The notes: generated by a model from the letters alone, not told the origin. A stretch of 64,000 bases of DNA from Novosphingobium nitrogenifigens DSM 19370 (GCF_000192575.1 NZ_GL876935.1:150894-214893), one strand, 5' to 3'. Counted from the stretch's first letter, positions 33,096 through 42,249 are shown. Translations and numbers: made by a program.

Positions 33096-34499
33096 ATGTC
33101 CGAACCGGCCCTTTCGCTCGCCGATCTCCCCGCGATCGAGCTCAGTGCGGCCTATGCGACCGGAACCCTGTCGCCGGTGGACGTGATGCAGGCAGTACTC
33201 GATCGCGTCGATGCATGGGAAGGCGCCATCGCGGCGACGTACGCGCTCGATCCCGAAGGCGCGCTCGCAACCGCACGCGAAGCTGAAAGCCGCTGGCGGA
33301 CCGGAACTGCTCTCGGACCGCTCGACGGCGTGCCGGTCACGGTCAAGGAAATGATCGCGACAAAGGGCGTGCCCAAGCCCATGGGAACCGCTGCCAGCAT
33401 CCTTGTCCCCGAGCCAGAGGATGCCCCGCCCGCAGCTCGCCTGCGCGAGGCGGGCGCGGTGATCTTTGCGAAAACGACGGCGCCCGATTTCGGCATGTTG
33501 TCGTCCGGGCTCTCGAGCCTGCATCCCCTGACGCGCAACCCCTGGGCGCTCGATTGCAATCCGGGCGGATCGAGCGCGGGAGCCGGCGCTGCGGCAGCGG
33601 CGGGCTATGGCCCGCTCCATATCGGCACCGACATCGGCGGATCGGTGCGTCTGCCCGCCGGATGGTGCGGGATTTTCGGGTTCAAGCCCTCGAACGGACG
33701 CATTCCGATCGATCCGCCCTATATGGGGCGCTGCGCCGGGCCGATGACCCGTACAGTGGCCGACGCGGCGCTGATGATGACGGCACTGAGCCTGCCCGAT
33801 GCGCGCGATTTCACGAGCCTGCCGCCGCAACAGATCGACTGGATGGATCTGTCGGGCGATGTGAAGGGCTTGCGCATCGGCCTCATGATCGATGCCGGAG
33901 CGGGCAGCCCTGTCGAACCGGAAGTGCGCGCCGCGATCGAGCGGGCGGGCGCGATCTTTGCGGCAGGCGGCGCCGATGTTGTGCCGGTCGCGCCCTATCT
34001 GACCGAGGAGCTGTTCGAGGGCTTCGACACGTTTTTCCGGGCGCGTTTCTGGGCCGAGACCAAGGATCTCCCCCGCGACCGCTATGAAAGGATCCTGCCC
34101 TATATCCGGGAATGGGTCGAACCGGGTGCGAACATCGGCGGCCTTGCCCTTTATGAAGGGTACAAGGCGCTCCAGACCATGCGCGAGATCGGCGTGCGGT
34201 TCAGCCAACGGTTCGACTATGTGCTCTCGCCGGTTGCGCCGATGCCCGCGTTCCCGGCCGAACTGCCCGGGCCCAGCAATGATCCGGCGCGCCCGTTCGA
34301 TCACATCGCCTATACCATGCCGCTCAACATGACCGAGCAACCCGCCGCCTCGATCAATTGCGGCTATACCGCCGGGGGCCTTCCGATCGGGCTGCAGATC
34401 GCGGGAGCCCGTTTCGACGATCTCGGAGTCCTGCGTGTTGCACAATGGTTCGAGACCGCGCGCGATGAACAACGCCCCTGGCCACTTCCTCGGGCCTGA
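33096..34499 (+). CDS. Amidase-signature-family amidase
   Basis: 467 residues from ATG 33096, with AAGGAG upstream. The Ser-cisSer-Lys triad is complete: Lys84 in VTVKEMIA, cis-Ser159 in NPGGSSAGAG and nucleophile Ser183 in GTDIGGSVRLPAGW, with the standard 24-residue spacing between the two Ser. The family hydrolyses amides, including indoleacetamide, aryl amides and glutaminyl-tRNA intermediates; GatA is less likely, as no gatB/gatC are near. No signal peptide. It stands between the M16 peptidase gene and purS with 73 bases on one side and 123 on the other. Confidence 0.92.
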   Translation: MSEPALSLADLPAIELSAAYATGTLSPVDVMQAVLDRVDAWEGAIAATYALDPEGALATAREAESRWRTGTALGPLDGVPVTVKEMIATKGVPKPMGTAASILVPEPEDAPPAARLREAGAVIFAKTTAPDFGMLSSGLSSLHPLTRNPWALDCNPGGSSAGAGAAAAAGYGPLHIGTDIGGSVRLPAGWCGIFGFKPSNGRIPIDPPYMGRCAGPMTRTVADAALMMTALSLPDARDFTSLPPQQIDWMDLSGDVKGLRIGLMIDAGAGSPVEPEVRAAIERAGAIFAAGGADVVPVAPYLTEELFEGFDTFFRARFWAETKDLPRDRYERILPYIREWVEPGANIGGLALYEGYKALQTMREIGVRFSQRFDYVLSPVAPMPAFPAELPGPSNDPARPFDHIAYTMPLNMTEQPAASINCGYTAGGLPIGLQIAGARFDDLGVLRVAQWFETARDEQRPWPLPRA

Positions 34500-34622
34500 T
34501 GCGCCGCCGCAGCTTGCCCTTCGCGGCCGCTGCGGGCATAGGCCAGCTTGACGAATCCGACCACGCCTTGCGTCCCGGCACGACCTGCCCGCCCAAGGTG
34601 TCCTGATGAAAGTGCCTGAGCG

Positions 34623-34856
34623 ATGAAAGTCCGCGTCCATGTCAGCCTGAAGAACGGCGTGCTCGACCCCCAGGGTCGCGCGATCCACCATGCTCTGGAA
34701 GGCATGGGCTTTGCCGGGATCAACGATGTCCGCGCCGGTCGCCTGATCGAGCTCGACGTCGCCTCGACCGTCACCGACGAAGCGCTCGACGAAATGTGCC
34801 GCAAGCTGCTCGCCAACATGGTCATCGAAAACTACCGCATCGAAAAGGTGGCCTGA
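34623..34856 (+). CDS. purS: Phosphoribosylformylglycinamidine synthase subunit PurS
   Basis: 77 residues, the usual length. KVRVHVSLKNGVLDPQGRAI and HHALEGMGFAGINDVRAGRL are the PurS signature. PurS bridges PurQ and PurL in the FGAM synthase complex, which converts FGAR to FGAM with glutamine in de novo purine synthesis. purQ follows after three bases. purL is not in the window, although it follows purQ in many relatives. Confidence 0.95.
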   Translation: MKVRVHVSLKNGVLDPQGRAIHHALEGMGFAGINDVRAGRLIELDVASTVTDEALDEMCRKLLANMVIENYRIEKVA

Positions 34857-34859
34857 ACC

Positions 34860-35540
34860 ATGGCTTTCACCGCCGCCGTCATCACCTTTCCCGGTTCGAA
34901 CTGCGACCGCGACATGGCCGTGGCGATCGAAGAGATCACCGGCGGTACTGTCCATCGCGTCTGGCACGGCGATGCCGCGCTGCCTGACGGGCTCGATTTC
35001 ATCGCGCTGCCCGGCGGGTTCTCCTATGGCGACTACTTGCGCTCGGGCGCCATGGCCGCCCGCTCGCCGATCATGCAGGCCGTGATCGCGGCTGCCGCAC
35101 GCGGCGTTGCGGTTCTGGGCGTGTGCAACGGTTTCCAGGTCCTGACCGAAGCGGGGCTCCTGCCCGGCGCGCTGCTGCGCAATGCCGGACAGCGGTTCAT
35201 CTGCCGCAACGTCTCCCTGACTGTGGGAACCAGCCAGTCGATCTTTACCGGCGGCTATTTCAAGGATCAGAAGATCGTGATCCCGGTCGCCCACCACGAC
35301 GGCAACTACTACGCCGATGCCGAGACGCTCGACCGTCTCGAAGGCGAAGGCCGCGTCGCGTTCCGCTATGCCGAACCGGTGAACGGATCGCAGCGCGACA
35401 TCGCCGGGGTAATCAATGAAGCTGGCAACGTGCTTGGCATGATGCCTCACCCCGAACGCATGATCGAAGACGCACAGGGCGGCAGCGACGGCCGCATCCT
35501 GTTTGAAAGCGTCCTGCGCGCGGTCGGCGTTTCGGCCTGA
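34860..35540 (+). CDS. purQ: Phosphoribosylformylglycinamidine synthase subunit PurQ (glutaminase)
   Basis: 226 residues. Class I glutamine amidotransferase: VITFPGSNCDRDMA at the start, nucleophile Cys89 in VLGVCNGFQVLTEAG, and the His-Glu pair in GMMPHPERMIED near the C-terminus. It supplies ammonia to PurL in the FGAM synthase complex. It is coupled to purS with a three-base gap. A long inverted repeat follows eight bases after the stop. Confidence 0.97.
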   Translation: MAFTAAVITFPGSNCDRDMAVAIEEITGGTVHRVWHGDAALPDGLDFIALPGGFSYGDYLRSGAMAARSPIMQAVIAAAARGVAVLGVCNGFQVLTEAGLLPGALLRNAGQRFICRNVSLTVGTSQSIFTGGYFKDQKIVIPVAHHDGNYYADAETLDRLEGEGRVAFRYAEPVNGSQRDIAGVINEAGNVLGMMPHPERMIEDAQGGSDGRILFESVLRAVGVSA

Positions 35541-35547
35541 TTGCCTG

Positions 35548-35597
35548 ATCCGGAATTCCGCCCGGTCCGGAATTCTCTTCGACGCGGAATTCCGGAT
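35548..35597. terminator. Long inverted repeat between purQ and the Kir-channel gene
   Basis: ATCCGGAATTCCGC (35548-35561) and GCGGAATTCCGGAT (35584-35597) are perfect 14-bp inverted arms with a 22-base loop; the loop contains a third CCGGAATTC. Each arm is itself self-complementary. It lies between convergent stops at 35540 and 35622, so it likely ends transcription from both sides, though no T-run follows. Confidence 0.7.
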
Positions 35598-35621
35598 GTC
35601 GCCTTCCCTGTTTGCCGAATT

Positions 35622-36671
35622 CTATTCCGACGGGCGATCGGCTTCGCCGACGAACGGCGGATGCGCTTCGGTGCCGTGGAACCGCGCATAATCGACCGAG
35701 ATGATGCCGCTGTTGTCCTTGCCAATCATGTCGGTGAAGCGATGGTTGTGGAGGATGCTTTCAAGGCTGTAGGCCTTTCGCGCGAACAGCGTCTGCCCGG
35801 TGGCCTCGTCGGTGCCGGTAACCGTCACGACGACTTCAGGATCGTCGATATCCTCGAAATCGGGATTCTCGGCAAAGCGCGACAGCGGACTTGCCGAGCC
35901 GATCACATGGGCCAGCACGAACGCAAAACGCAAGACCGGCACATGGGGCTGGACCAGCGGCAGGGGCTCGAAATGACGGCCGATATGCCCCTCGGCGTCC
36001 AGCTTCAGGCTGGACAGCGCCACTTCCACATCGAGTGACAAGAGCACGCTGCGCCGACAATTGGCGATGCGGATGCACAGGGCGGGAATGCCGTTTTCCG
36101 CGCTGATCACCGCGTTGTTGCTGAAAATGATCCGGGCACGCGGACGGGCGAAACGGGCGAAGACCACCCCGGTCGACAGCGCGTTGATCATCATGCCCAA
36201 CAGGACTTCGAGCGAGACCAGCGTGTTGGCAAAGCGTCCGATCGGCGCGATCAGGCCGTATCCCACGGTCGAAAGCGTCTGCACGCTGAAAAAGAACAGG
36301 TCGACCAGTTCGAGCGGATGGGGTGAATTGAACTCGCCGCGCAGGGGGAAATAGGCCAGCGCGAACACGAAATTCAGGAAGATGTAGCCGATTACGGAAA
36401 CGAAGACGAACCCGCTCCAGGGCATCGTCAGCGCCTGATAATAGAAATCCGACCAGTCGTTGCGCTTGAGACCGAGGCTAATGACATCGCCATGATCCTT
36501 GTCGTCCATGAAATGAGAGCGGAACCGCTGGACCGCCTCGCGAGTCGTCAGGTCCGGCGTCGCGCGATCCGACGGAAAAGCGGTGAGCGAATGCCCGGCC
36601 TTTGCCGCCGCGTGACGCCCCTTGATCCGGCGTCCCATCTTCCGCAGGCGTTTTCCGACCGAAGCGACCAT
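35622..36671 (-). CDS. Inward-rectifier potassium channel (KirBac type)
   Basis: 349 residues from ATG 36671, chosen for GGAG seven bases upstream; an ATG at 36704 is also in frame. Slide helix and first membrane helix (FVFVSVIGYIFLNFVFALAYF), pore helix and selectivity filter FFSVQTLSTVGYG, second helix LVSLEVLLGMMINALSTGVVF, and a C-terminal Ig-like cytoplasmic domain (IIFSNNAVISAENGIPALCI, SLDVEVALSS). This is the full Kir architecture. The basic N-terminal stretch is typical. It conducts K+ across the inner membrane and is probably controlled by lipid or pH, which sequence cannot tell. Confidence 0.92.
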   Translation of the reverse strand: MVASVGKRLRKMGRRIKGRHAAAKAGHSLTAFPSDRATPDLTTREAVQRFRSHFMDDKDHGDVISLGLKRNDWSDFYYQALTMPWSGFVFVSVIGYIFLNFVFALAYFPLRGEFNSPHPLELVDLFFFSVQTLSTVGYGLIAPIGRFANTLVSLEVLLGMMINALSTGVVFARFARPRARIIFSNNAVISAENGIPALCIRIANCRRSVLLSLDVEVALSSLKLDAEGHIGRHFEPLPLVQPHVPVLRFAFVLAHVIGSASPLSRFAENPDFEDIDDPEVVVTVTGTDEATGQTLFARKAYSLESILHNHRFTDMIGKDNSGIISVDYARFHGTEAHPPFVGEADRPSE

Positions 36672-36773
36672 GCACAAACTCCGCCCTATACTGGGTTGCG
36701 CCATCCCCCCGGATGTGTGGCCTTTAGGTCCATGATCGCCAAGGGTCCAGAGCGATCGGGCCGAATTGTGCCG

Positions 36774-39188
36774 TCACGCGACGCCGCGCAACGAATAGAT
36801 CACGTCTTCGGGCGTCTGGCGAGCGAGCGGAGCGACCAGTTCGCGGGCCTTTTCGGTCGTCATCGGGCGCCCGAAATAATACCCCTGAATCTTGCGGCAA
36901 CCAAGTTGGCGAACCATCGCCAGTTCTTCCTCGGTTTCGACGCCTTCGGCCGTGGTCGACATTTCCAGACTGTCGGCCATGGCCACAACCGCCCGCACGA
37001 TGGCAAGGCTTTCCGGGTTGTAGCGCGCGGCGCCCTGAACAAAGCTGCGGTCGACCTTGATCGTCGAGAAGCGGATCTTGCGCAGATAGCCGAGCGAGGA
37101 ATAGCCGGTGCCGAAATCGTCAAGCGCAACGCCGCACCCCAGCGCGATGATCCGCTGGAGCGTTTCCTCGGCCACGGTGCCGTCGCGCAGGAACACGCTT
37201 TCAGTGACTTCGATTTCCAGACGATGCGGCGGCAATCCACTGGCCGCGAGCGCACTGATCACGGTGTCGGCAAAACCGGCTTCCAGCAGCTGCTCCCCCG
37301 ACACATTGATCGCGATCTTGATCGGATCGGGCCAGCGCGCCGCCTCGAAACAGGCCGTACGCAAAGCCCAGGCGCCGATCGGCACGATGAGACGGGTGTC
37401 CTCGGCAATCGGCACGAAACGGGATGGGCTGATCGGGCCGAGTTCGGGACTTTTCCAGCGGGCCAGAGCCTCGAAACTGACCACCGTGCCGGTTTCGGCA
37501 TCGACGACAGGCTGATAGACCAGCGAAAATTCGTCGCGTTCCAGCGCATGGCGCAGCGCGAATTCGAGCTGGCGCCGCTCTTCCGCATCAGCATGGAGCG
37601 AGGGCTCATAGCCGCAGTGGACGCCGCCACCGCCATCCTTGGCCCGATAGAGGGCAAGATCGGCATTGCGCATGAGCGTTTCGACTGTCGCCCCATCGCG
37701 CGGTCCGATCGCAGACCCGACACTCGCGCCGATGTAAAAGGTGTGCTGATCAACGGTGTAGGGCTGCGACAGTCCGGCAATCACGCGGTCGGCGACGGCA
37801 TGGACACGCTCGTTGTCCACCCCCTGCCCCAGAACGATCGCGAATTCGTCGCCGCCCAGCCGCCCGCACAGGCCATATTCGCCGACCAGGTTGCGCAACC
37901 GGTCAGCAACGCTTTTGAGCAGGCGATCCCCGACGAGATGCCCGAGCGTATCGTTGACTGCCTTGAACCGGTCGAGATCGATCATCAGGAACGCACAGCA
38001 CCCGCGCCAATGATCGGCCCGCCGCATGGCTTCGTCGAGCGCAGCGGTAAGCTGCATGCGATTGGGAAGCCCCGTCAGCATGTCGAACCGGGCGAGATAG
38101 GCGATCTGCTCTTCGCTTTCGCGCCGCTCGGTCACGTCCGAACCGACACCGCGAAAGCCGATGAAAGCCCCGTTGCCGTCCGTGCGCGGCGAGGCGGACA
38201 GCTCCCACCAGCGTTGCTGGTCACTCAGCGTCACGCGAACCATGAGGTTGCTGAAACTTTCCCGACGCTTCAACCGCTCGGCGAGGTCGTGGAGCGAGGG
38301 ATGGAAAAAGCCGGTTTCCCAGGTTTCCCCCGCGATCAGCTGAATGAGCGGTTTACCTTCAACGTCGTCGGCCTCGTAGCCCAGCGCAAAAGCGAACCGG
38401 GGGGAGACGTTGCGCACGCGACGTGTCGCATCGATCTGCCACAGCCAGTCCGCCTCGCCTTCCTCGAATTCGCGCAGGAGCAGCGAGACGACCTCTTCCT
38501 TGTCCTCCAGCCCCGCTTCGGCAAGTTTTCCGTCAAGGAAGATGCGAGCCGCTTCAGCGACGCCGACCGCGACGAAAATGACGAAACAGGCCGCAACCGC
38601 CGCCGCCGTATATTCGCCATAGAGAAAGAACGAACCGATCCCGGCAAGACCGAGCACCAGACCGAACACGAGCGAGCCCAAAGGCACGGCGGCAAAGGCA
38701 AAGCCCATCCCTGCGATCAGCAGGGCCATGATCGCCCAGACCACCCCGCGTTGCGAAGTGTTGAGCCATGGCCCGAAACACAGGATCGGCACGGCCCAGA
38801 CCAGCGCCAGCGCAGCCGTTCCCGATGCCTGCCGCCGCATGACGGAAAGATCGATGCGACGTTGATCGACGGGATTGAGATGGCGATCGAGCATGATCGA
38901 GCCAAGCACGGCCCCGATCAGGGCAATCCCCCAAAGGACCAGCCAGACGCTTCCGACAGTTTCCCGCAGCACGCGAATCATCAGGACCGCCGCAAGGGCA
39001 TTGGCCATGATCCGCACCGGCAACTGACGCGTAAGACCGGCAAGCTGAAGCCCGCGCAACCGCGCCCAGTCGCCCTCGACCGGATCCGCCAGCCCCAGCA
39101 CCGCAAGCAAAGGCAGGCGCGAAGGGAGCGCCGGCTTGCCCGGATTGGCAAATTCGGGAACAGATCGTGGGGACGGAACTTGGGTCAC
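36774..39188 (-). CDS. Membrane-bound PAS-GGDEF-EAL cyclic-di-GMP protein
   Basis: About 804 residues from GTG 39188; the start is uncertain because a GTG at 39305 overlaps the glmS stop. An N-terminal membrane region of about seven helices is followed by a PAS domain (WLWQIDATRRVRNVSPRFAFALGYEADDVEGKPL), a GGDEF domain with intact GGDEF (LCGRLGGDEFAIVLGQ), and an EAL domain with EAL (VVSFEALARWKSPELG) and the key DDFGTGYSSLGYL motif. It can make or break down cyclic-di-GMP; the presence of EAL and the DDFGTGY loop points to active phosphodiesterase function. It lies after glmS on the same strand. Confidence 0.9.
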   Translation of the reverse strand: MTQVPSPRSVPEFANPGKPALPSRLPLLAVLGLADPVEGDWARLRGLQLAGLTRQLPVRIMANALAAVLMIRVLRETVGSVWLVLWGIALIGAVLGSIMLDRHLNPVDQRRIDLSVMRRQASGTAALALVWAVPILCFGPWLNTSQRGVVWAIMALLIAGMGFAFAAVPLGSLVFGLVLGLAGIGSFFLYGEYTAAAVAACFVIFVAVGVAEAARIFLDGKLAEAGLEDKEEVVSLLLREFEEGEADWLWQIDATRRVRNVSPRFAFALGYEADDVEGKPLIQLIAGETWETGFFHPSLHDLAERLKRRESFSNLMVRVTLSDQQRWWELSASPRTDGNGAFIGFRGVGSDVTERRESEEQIAYLARFDMLTGLPNRMQLTAALDEAMRRADHWRGCCAFLMIDLDRFKAVNDTLGHLVGDRLLKSVADRLRNLVGEYGLCGRLGGDEFAIVLGQGVDNERVHAVADRVIAGLSQPYTVDQHTFYIGASVGSAIGPRDGATVETLMRNADLALYRAKDGGGGVHCGYEPSLHADAEERRQLEFALRHALERDEFSLVYQPVVDAETGTVVSFEALARWKSPELGPISPSRFVPIAEDTRLIVPIGAWALRTACFEAARWPDPIKIAINVSGEQLLEAGFADTVISALAASGLPPHRLEIEVTESVFLRDGTVAEETLQRIIALGCGVALDDFGTGYSSLGYLRKIRFSTIKVDRSFVQGAARYNPESLAIVRAVVAMADSLEMSTTAEGVETEEELAMVRQLGCRKIQGYYFGRPMTTEKARELVAPLARQTPEDVIYSLRGVA

Positions 39189-39301
39189 AGGGCAAACGTA
39201 AACGGCATTCGTTGCCCAATGGTAAGCGGACCTAACCGTTTTCCGTTTCAGTGAAACTTTTCGCGCGTGACGAGCGGTGGCAATGCCACCGCCCGCATGG
39301 A

Positions 39302-41125
39302 TCACTCGACCGTGACCGACTTGGCCAGATTGCGCGGCTGATCGACGTCGGTGCCCTTGGCGACGGCGACGTGATAAGCAAGGAGCTGCACCGGCACCGC
39401 ATAAACCAGCGGCGCGATCAGCGGGTGAACCTTGGGCATCTCGATCGTGGCAAGGCAGCCCTCGCCCGCTTCGGCCAGCCCTTCGGCATCGGAAATCAGC
39501 ACGATCTTGCCGCCACGAGCCCGCACTTCCTGCATGTTCGAAACCGTCTTTTCGAACAGCGGCCCCGACGGGGCAAGCACGATCACCGGAACCTGTTCGT
39601 CGATCAACGCGATCGGCCCGTGCTTCATTTCGCCGCTGGCATAGCCTTCAGCGTGGATATAGCTGATTTCCTTGAGCTTGAGCGCGCCTTCGAGGGCCAG
39701 CGGATAATCCGGCCCACGCCCGAGATAGAGCACGTCGCGCGCAGGCGCGATCAACGGCGCCATGGCCGCGATTTCCTCGTCATGCGCAAGGGCCGCATTG
39801 AGCGCGGCCGGAGTCTCGACCAGCTGATCGACGATCTGCGCTTCTTCCTCGTGCGTGATAAGCCCGCGCTTCACCGCCAGATGAACCGCGAGCGCCGCCA
39901 GCACGGCAAGCTGGCACGTGAACGCCTTGGTCGAGGCAACCCCGATTTCGGGACCGGCATGCGTGGGCAGGAGGAGGTCGGCTTCACGCGCCATGCTGCT
40001 GGTCGGGACATTGACGACGACGGCAATGGTCTGGCCCGCCGCCTTGCAATGACGCAGCGCGGCAAGCGTGTCGGCAGTCTCGCCCGACTGCGAAATGAAC
40101 AGGGCAAGGCCGCCCGGCTCCAGAACCGGATCGCGATAGCGGAATTCGCTCGCCACATCGATGTCCACCGGCAGGCGGGCAAACCGCTCGAACCAGTACT
40201 TGGCAACCATGCCTGCGTAATAGCTGGTGCCGCAGGCAACGATGGTCACGCGGCGAATGCTGGCGAGATCGAAATCGATCTGCGGCAGCGAGACCACCTG
40301 TTCATACCGGCGCAGATAGGAACGCAACGTCTGGGCAACCACGATCGGCTGCTCGTAGATTTCCTTCTGCATGAAGTGGCGATAATTGCCCTTCTCGATG
40401 GCAGCCGCCGTCGCGCCCGAAGCCACCACCGCACGCTTGACCGGCGTGTTGTGCACGTCGAACACCTGCGCGCCCTCGCGGCTGATGACGACCCAGTCAC
40501 CTTCCTCGAGATAGCTGACCCGCTGGGTGAGCGGGGCCAGGGCCAGCGCGTCGGAACCGAGGAACATTTCGCCCTCGCCATAGCCGACGACCAGCGGAGA
40601 CCCCAGACGCGCACCGATCAGGATATCGGGATGGCTGCGGAACGCGATCGCCAGCGCAAAGGCCCCGCGCAGGCGCGGCAGGACCACCTTGACCGCGTCT
40701 TCGGGCGACAGTCCCGCCTCGACCTGTTCAGACACGAGATGCGCGACGACTTCGGTGTCGGTCTCGCTTTCGAACGTGCGGCCGCGCGCGATCAGTTCCT
40801 CGCGCAAGGGGCGGAAATTCTCGATGATGCCGTTGTGAACGAGCGCCACTTCCCCGGTTGCATGGGGATGCGCGTTGTTCGTCGTGGGCGCGCCGTGCGT
40901 CGCCCAGCGCGTATGGGCAATGCCGACCAGGCCCGGCGCCGGATTGCGCGCCAGTTCAGTAACCAGATTGGCAAGCTTCCCCTCGGCGCGGCGGCGGATC
41001 AGTTCGCCGTGGTCGATCGTGCAGACCCCGGCGCTGTCATAGCCGCGGTATTCCATGCGACGCAGGCCGTCGACCAGCCGATCGGCAACCTGCTCCTTGC
41101 CGACAATCCCGATAATTCCGCACAT
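39302..41125 (-). CDS. glmS: Glutamine--fructose-6-phosphate aminotransferase (isomerizing)
   Basis: 607 residues, the usual length. The mature N-terminus MCGIIGIVG places the nucleophile Cys directly after Met. N-terminal glutaminase domain (RRMEYRGYDSAGV, THGAPTTNNAHPH), then two SIS isomerase domains (ACGTSYYAGMVAKYWFE, ISQSGETADTLAAL, and the C-terminal PRNLAKSVTVE). It makes glucosamine 6-phosphate for UDP-GlcNAc, needed for peptidoglycan and LPS. GAGAGGCAGC precedes the ATG. No GlmS ribozyme-like structure was recognised upstream, as expected outside Firmicutes. Upstream on the strand is a toxin-antitoxin pair. Confidence 0.97.
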   Translation of the reverse strand: MCGIIGIVGKEQVADRLVDGLRRMEYRGYDSAGVCTIDHGELIRRRAEGKLANLVTELARNPAPGLVGIAHTRWATHGAPTTNNAHPHATGEVALVHNGIIENFRPLREELIARGRTFESETDTEVVAHLVSEQVEAGLSPEDAVKVVLPRLRGAFALAIAFRSHPDILIGARLGSPLVVGYGEGEMFLGSDALALAPLTQRVSYLEEGDWVVISREGAQVFDVHNTPVKRAVVASGATAAAIEKGNYRHFMQKEIYEQPIVVAQTLRSYLRRYEQVVSLPQIDFDLASIRRVTIVACGTSYYAGMVAKYWFERFARLPVDIDVASEFRYRDPVLEPGGLALFISQSGETADTLAALRHCKAAGQTIAVVVNVPTSSMAREADLLLPTHAGPEIGVASTKAFTCQLAVLAALAVHLAVKRGLITHEEEAQIVDQLVETPAALNAALAHDEEIAAMAPLIAPARDVLYLGRGPDYPLALEGALKLKEISYIHAEGYASGEMKHGPIALIDEQVPVIVLAPSGPLFEKTVSNMQEVRARGGKIVLISDAEGLAEAGEGCLATIEMPKVHPLIAPLVYAVPVQLLAYHVAVAKGTDVDQPRNLAKSVTVE

Positions 41126-41162
41126 GGTTGCTGCCTCTCGATCCGGAGCTCTTAGCCCGGGG

Positions 41163-41531
41163 CTAGATAGTATAGGGAACGCGAATGCCCGGCATCGTTG
41201 CCGGAAACGCGCGAATGTTGCGAGTGACCAGAATCCGCCCCGACGTCTGCGCCGAAGCCAGCACGATCGCATCGGCAAGGTCCAGCCGCCAGCGATCGCC
41301 CCGCAACATCGCCGCGCGCCGGGCAATGTCTTCGCTCAGGTCGATCACGCTGAAATGCGACAGGAACCCTTCGATCCGCGCCGTTTCGTCCGGCAAGGCG
41401 GCGGTCAGCATGTCGATCCAGGTCAGGCGACTGATAAAGCGGCGGGGAAAACGGGTAAGCTCCGCGTCTGCCCCACCCAGCCCGTGCAGCGCATCGAGCA
41501 GGATGTCACGATCGAAAACGGCTTCGTTCAT
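41163..41531 (-). CDS. PIN-domain toxin (VapC type)
   Basis: 122 residues. The PIN-fold acidic residues are present: Asp in AVFDRDILLDALHG at the N-terminus, an Asp in place of the usual Glu in FISRLTWIDMLTA, and Asp-Asp in WRLDLADAIVLASAQ, followed by ILVTRNIRAFP. It would act as a Mg-dependent RNase. Its ATG overlaps the antitoxin stop (ATGA), the standard antitoxin-first arrangement. The Glu-to-Asp change keeps charge, so activity is expected but unproven. It sits between glmU/DUF3291 and glmS. Confidence 0.85.
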   Translation of the reverse strand: MNEAVFDRDILLDALHGLGGADAELTRFPRRFISRLTWIDMLTAALPDETARIEGFLSHFSVIDLSEDIARRAAMLRGDRWRLDLADAIVLASAQTSGRILVTRNIRAFPATMPGIRVPYTI

Positions 41532-41734
41532 GGATTGCCGACCCCGTCACCCGAGGCGCTTGCGCGGCCGCTCCACATCCCGAAATACTGCTCAATCCCA
41601 CCCGCGCGCACCTGCCCACGATAGCCCGCCACTGCTTCGCGCAGCAGCGCCGCGCGCGAGATCCCGCGCTCGGCCGCACGCGCGTCGAGCCAGCGAATGT
41701 CGTCTTCGGAAAGGTCGGCGAGGATACGGGTCAT
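41528..41734 (-). CDS. Ribbon-helix-helix antitoxin
   Basis: 68 residues. N-terminal RHH pattern (ILADLSEDDIRWLDARAAER then GISRAALLREAVAGYR) for DNA binding and dimerisation, and a flexible C-terminal tail that should neutralise the PIN toxin. A perfect 9-bp inverted repeat lies 11-31 bases upstream of the start, a good candidate for its own operator. Overlaps the toxin gene by four bases. Confidence 0.82.
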   Translation of the reverse strand: MTRILADLSEDDIRWLDARAAERGISRAALLREAVAGYRGQVRAGGIEQYFGMWSGRASASGDGVGNP

Positions 41735-41744
41735 CGAGCCATTA

Positions 41745-41765
41745 CGATATCATGTGATGATATCG
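41745..41765. promoter_or_regulatory. Operator candidate of the RHH/PIN toxin-antitoxin operon
   Basis: CGATATCAT (41745-41753), GTG, ATGATATCG (41757-41765): perfect 9-bp arms with a 3-base centre, 11 bases upstream of the antitoxin ATG and just after the DUF3291 stop. RHH antitoxins typically bind such palindromes and repress their own operon. Confidence 0.75.
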
Positions 41766-41767
41766 CG

Positions 41768-42226
41768 TCAATCCCCCTCAAATACCGACCGGTTCTGCCG
41801 ATACCATCCAAACGTGAATACAGCCTTGCCCGGACCGTTGCACGCCAGTTCATCAAGCTTCGCCATCCCCTCGCCAATGGTCGGCACATGCCCCTCGTCC
41901 ACCGACCACAGCGCGAACGCCGGCTCTATCGGCGCGAACCACTCCCGCCGCCGGGCCAGCACCGCGCGATGGTCTGCCTGCCGATAGGCAAAGGCCTCAA
42001 GCGCCGGAACATCGCGCCACACCGACAGATTGACGATCAGGTCCGGATCGCCGGGCAACACTTCGAGATCGGTCGCATCGTTGCCGTCGCCGATCAACCG
42101 CCAGATGAAGCCGTCGGATGCCTCGGCCATGGCATTCACATGATCGAGCGCCTCGAAGAAAGCCGCATTGGCCGGGTCATCCTTGGCTCGAACGAACCGT
42201 GCGATATTGATTTGGGCAATTGGCAT
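41768..42226 (-). CDS. DUF3291-type protein
   Basis: 152 residues from ATG 42226. It matches the DUF3291 family, a monooxygenase-like ferredoxin-fold domain of unknown function: IAQINIARFVRA, DDPANAAFFEALDHVNAMAEASDGFIWRL, IVNLSVWRDVPALEAFAYR. It starts 23 bases after the glmU stop on the same strand, so it may ride on the glmU transcript. No catalytic residues can be named. Confidence 0.75.
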   Translation of the reverse strand: MPIAQINIARFVRAKDDPANAAFFEALDHVNAMAEASDGFIWRLIGDGNDATDLEVLPGDPDLIVNLSVWRDVPALEAFAYRQADHRAVLARRREWFAPIEPAFALWSVDEGHVPTIGEGMAKLDELACNGPGKAVFTFGWYRQNRSVFEGD

Positions 42227-42249
42227 CAAAGTCTTTCAGCGTCAGTGGA

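Noticed and set aside
36492..39254. 920-residue plus-strand open frame
   Set aside because: It lies antisense to the Kir and GGDEF-EAL genes and is composed of shadow-like Arg/His/Gln-rich sequence.
41126..41162. glmS ribozyme
   Set aside because: Only 37 bases separate the toxin stop and glmS, too short for the ribozyme core, which is also restricted mainly to Firmicutes.
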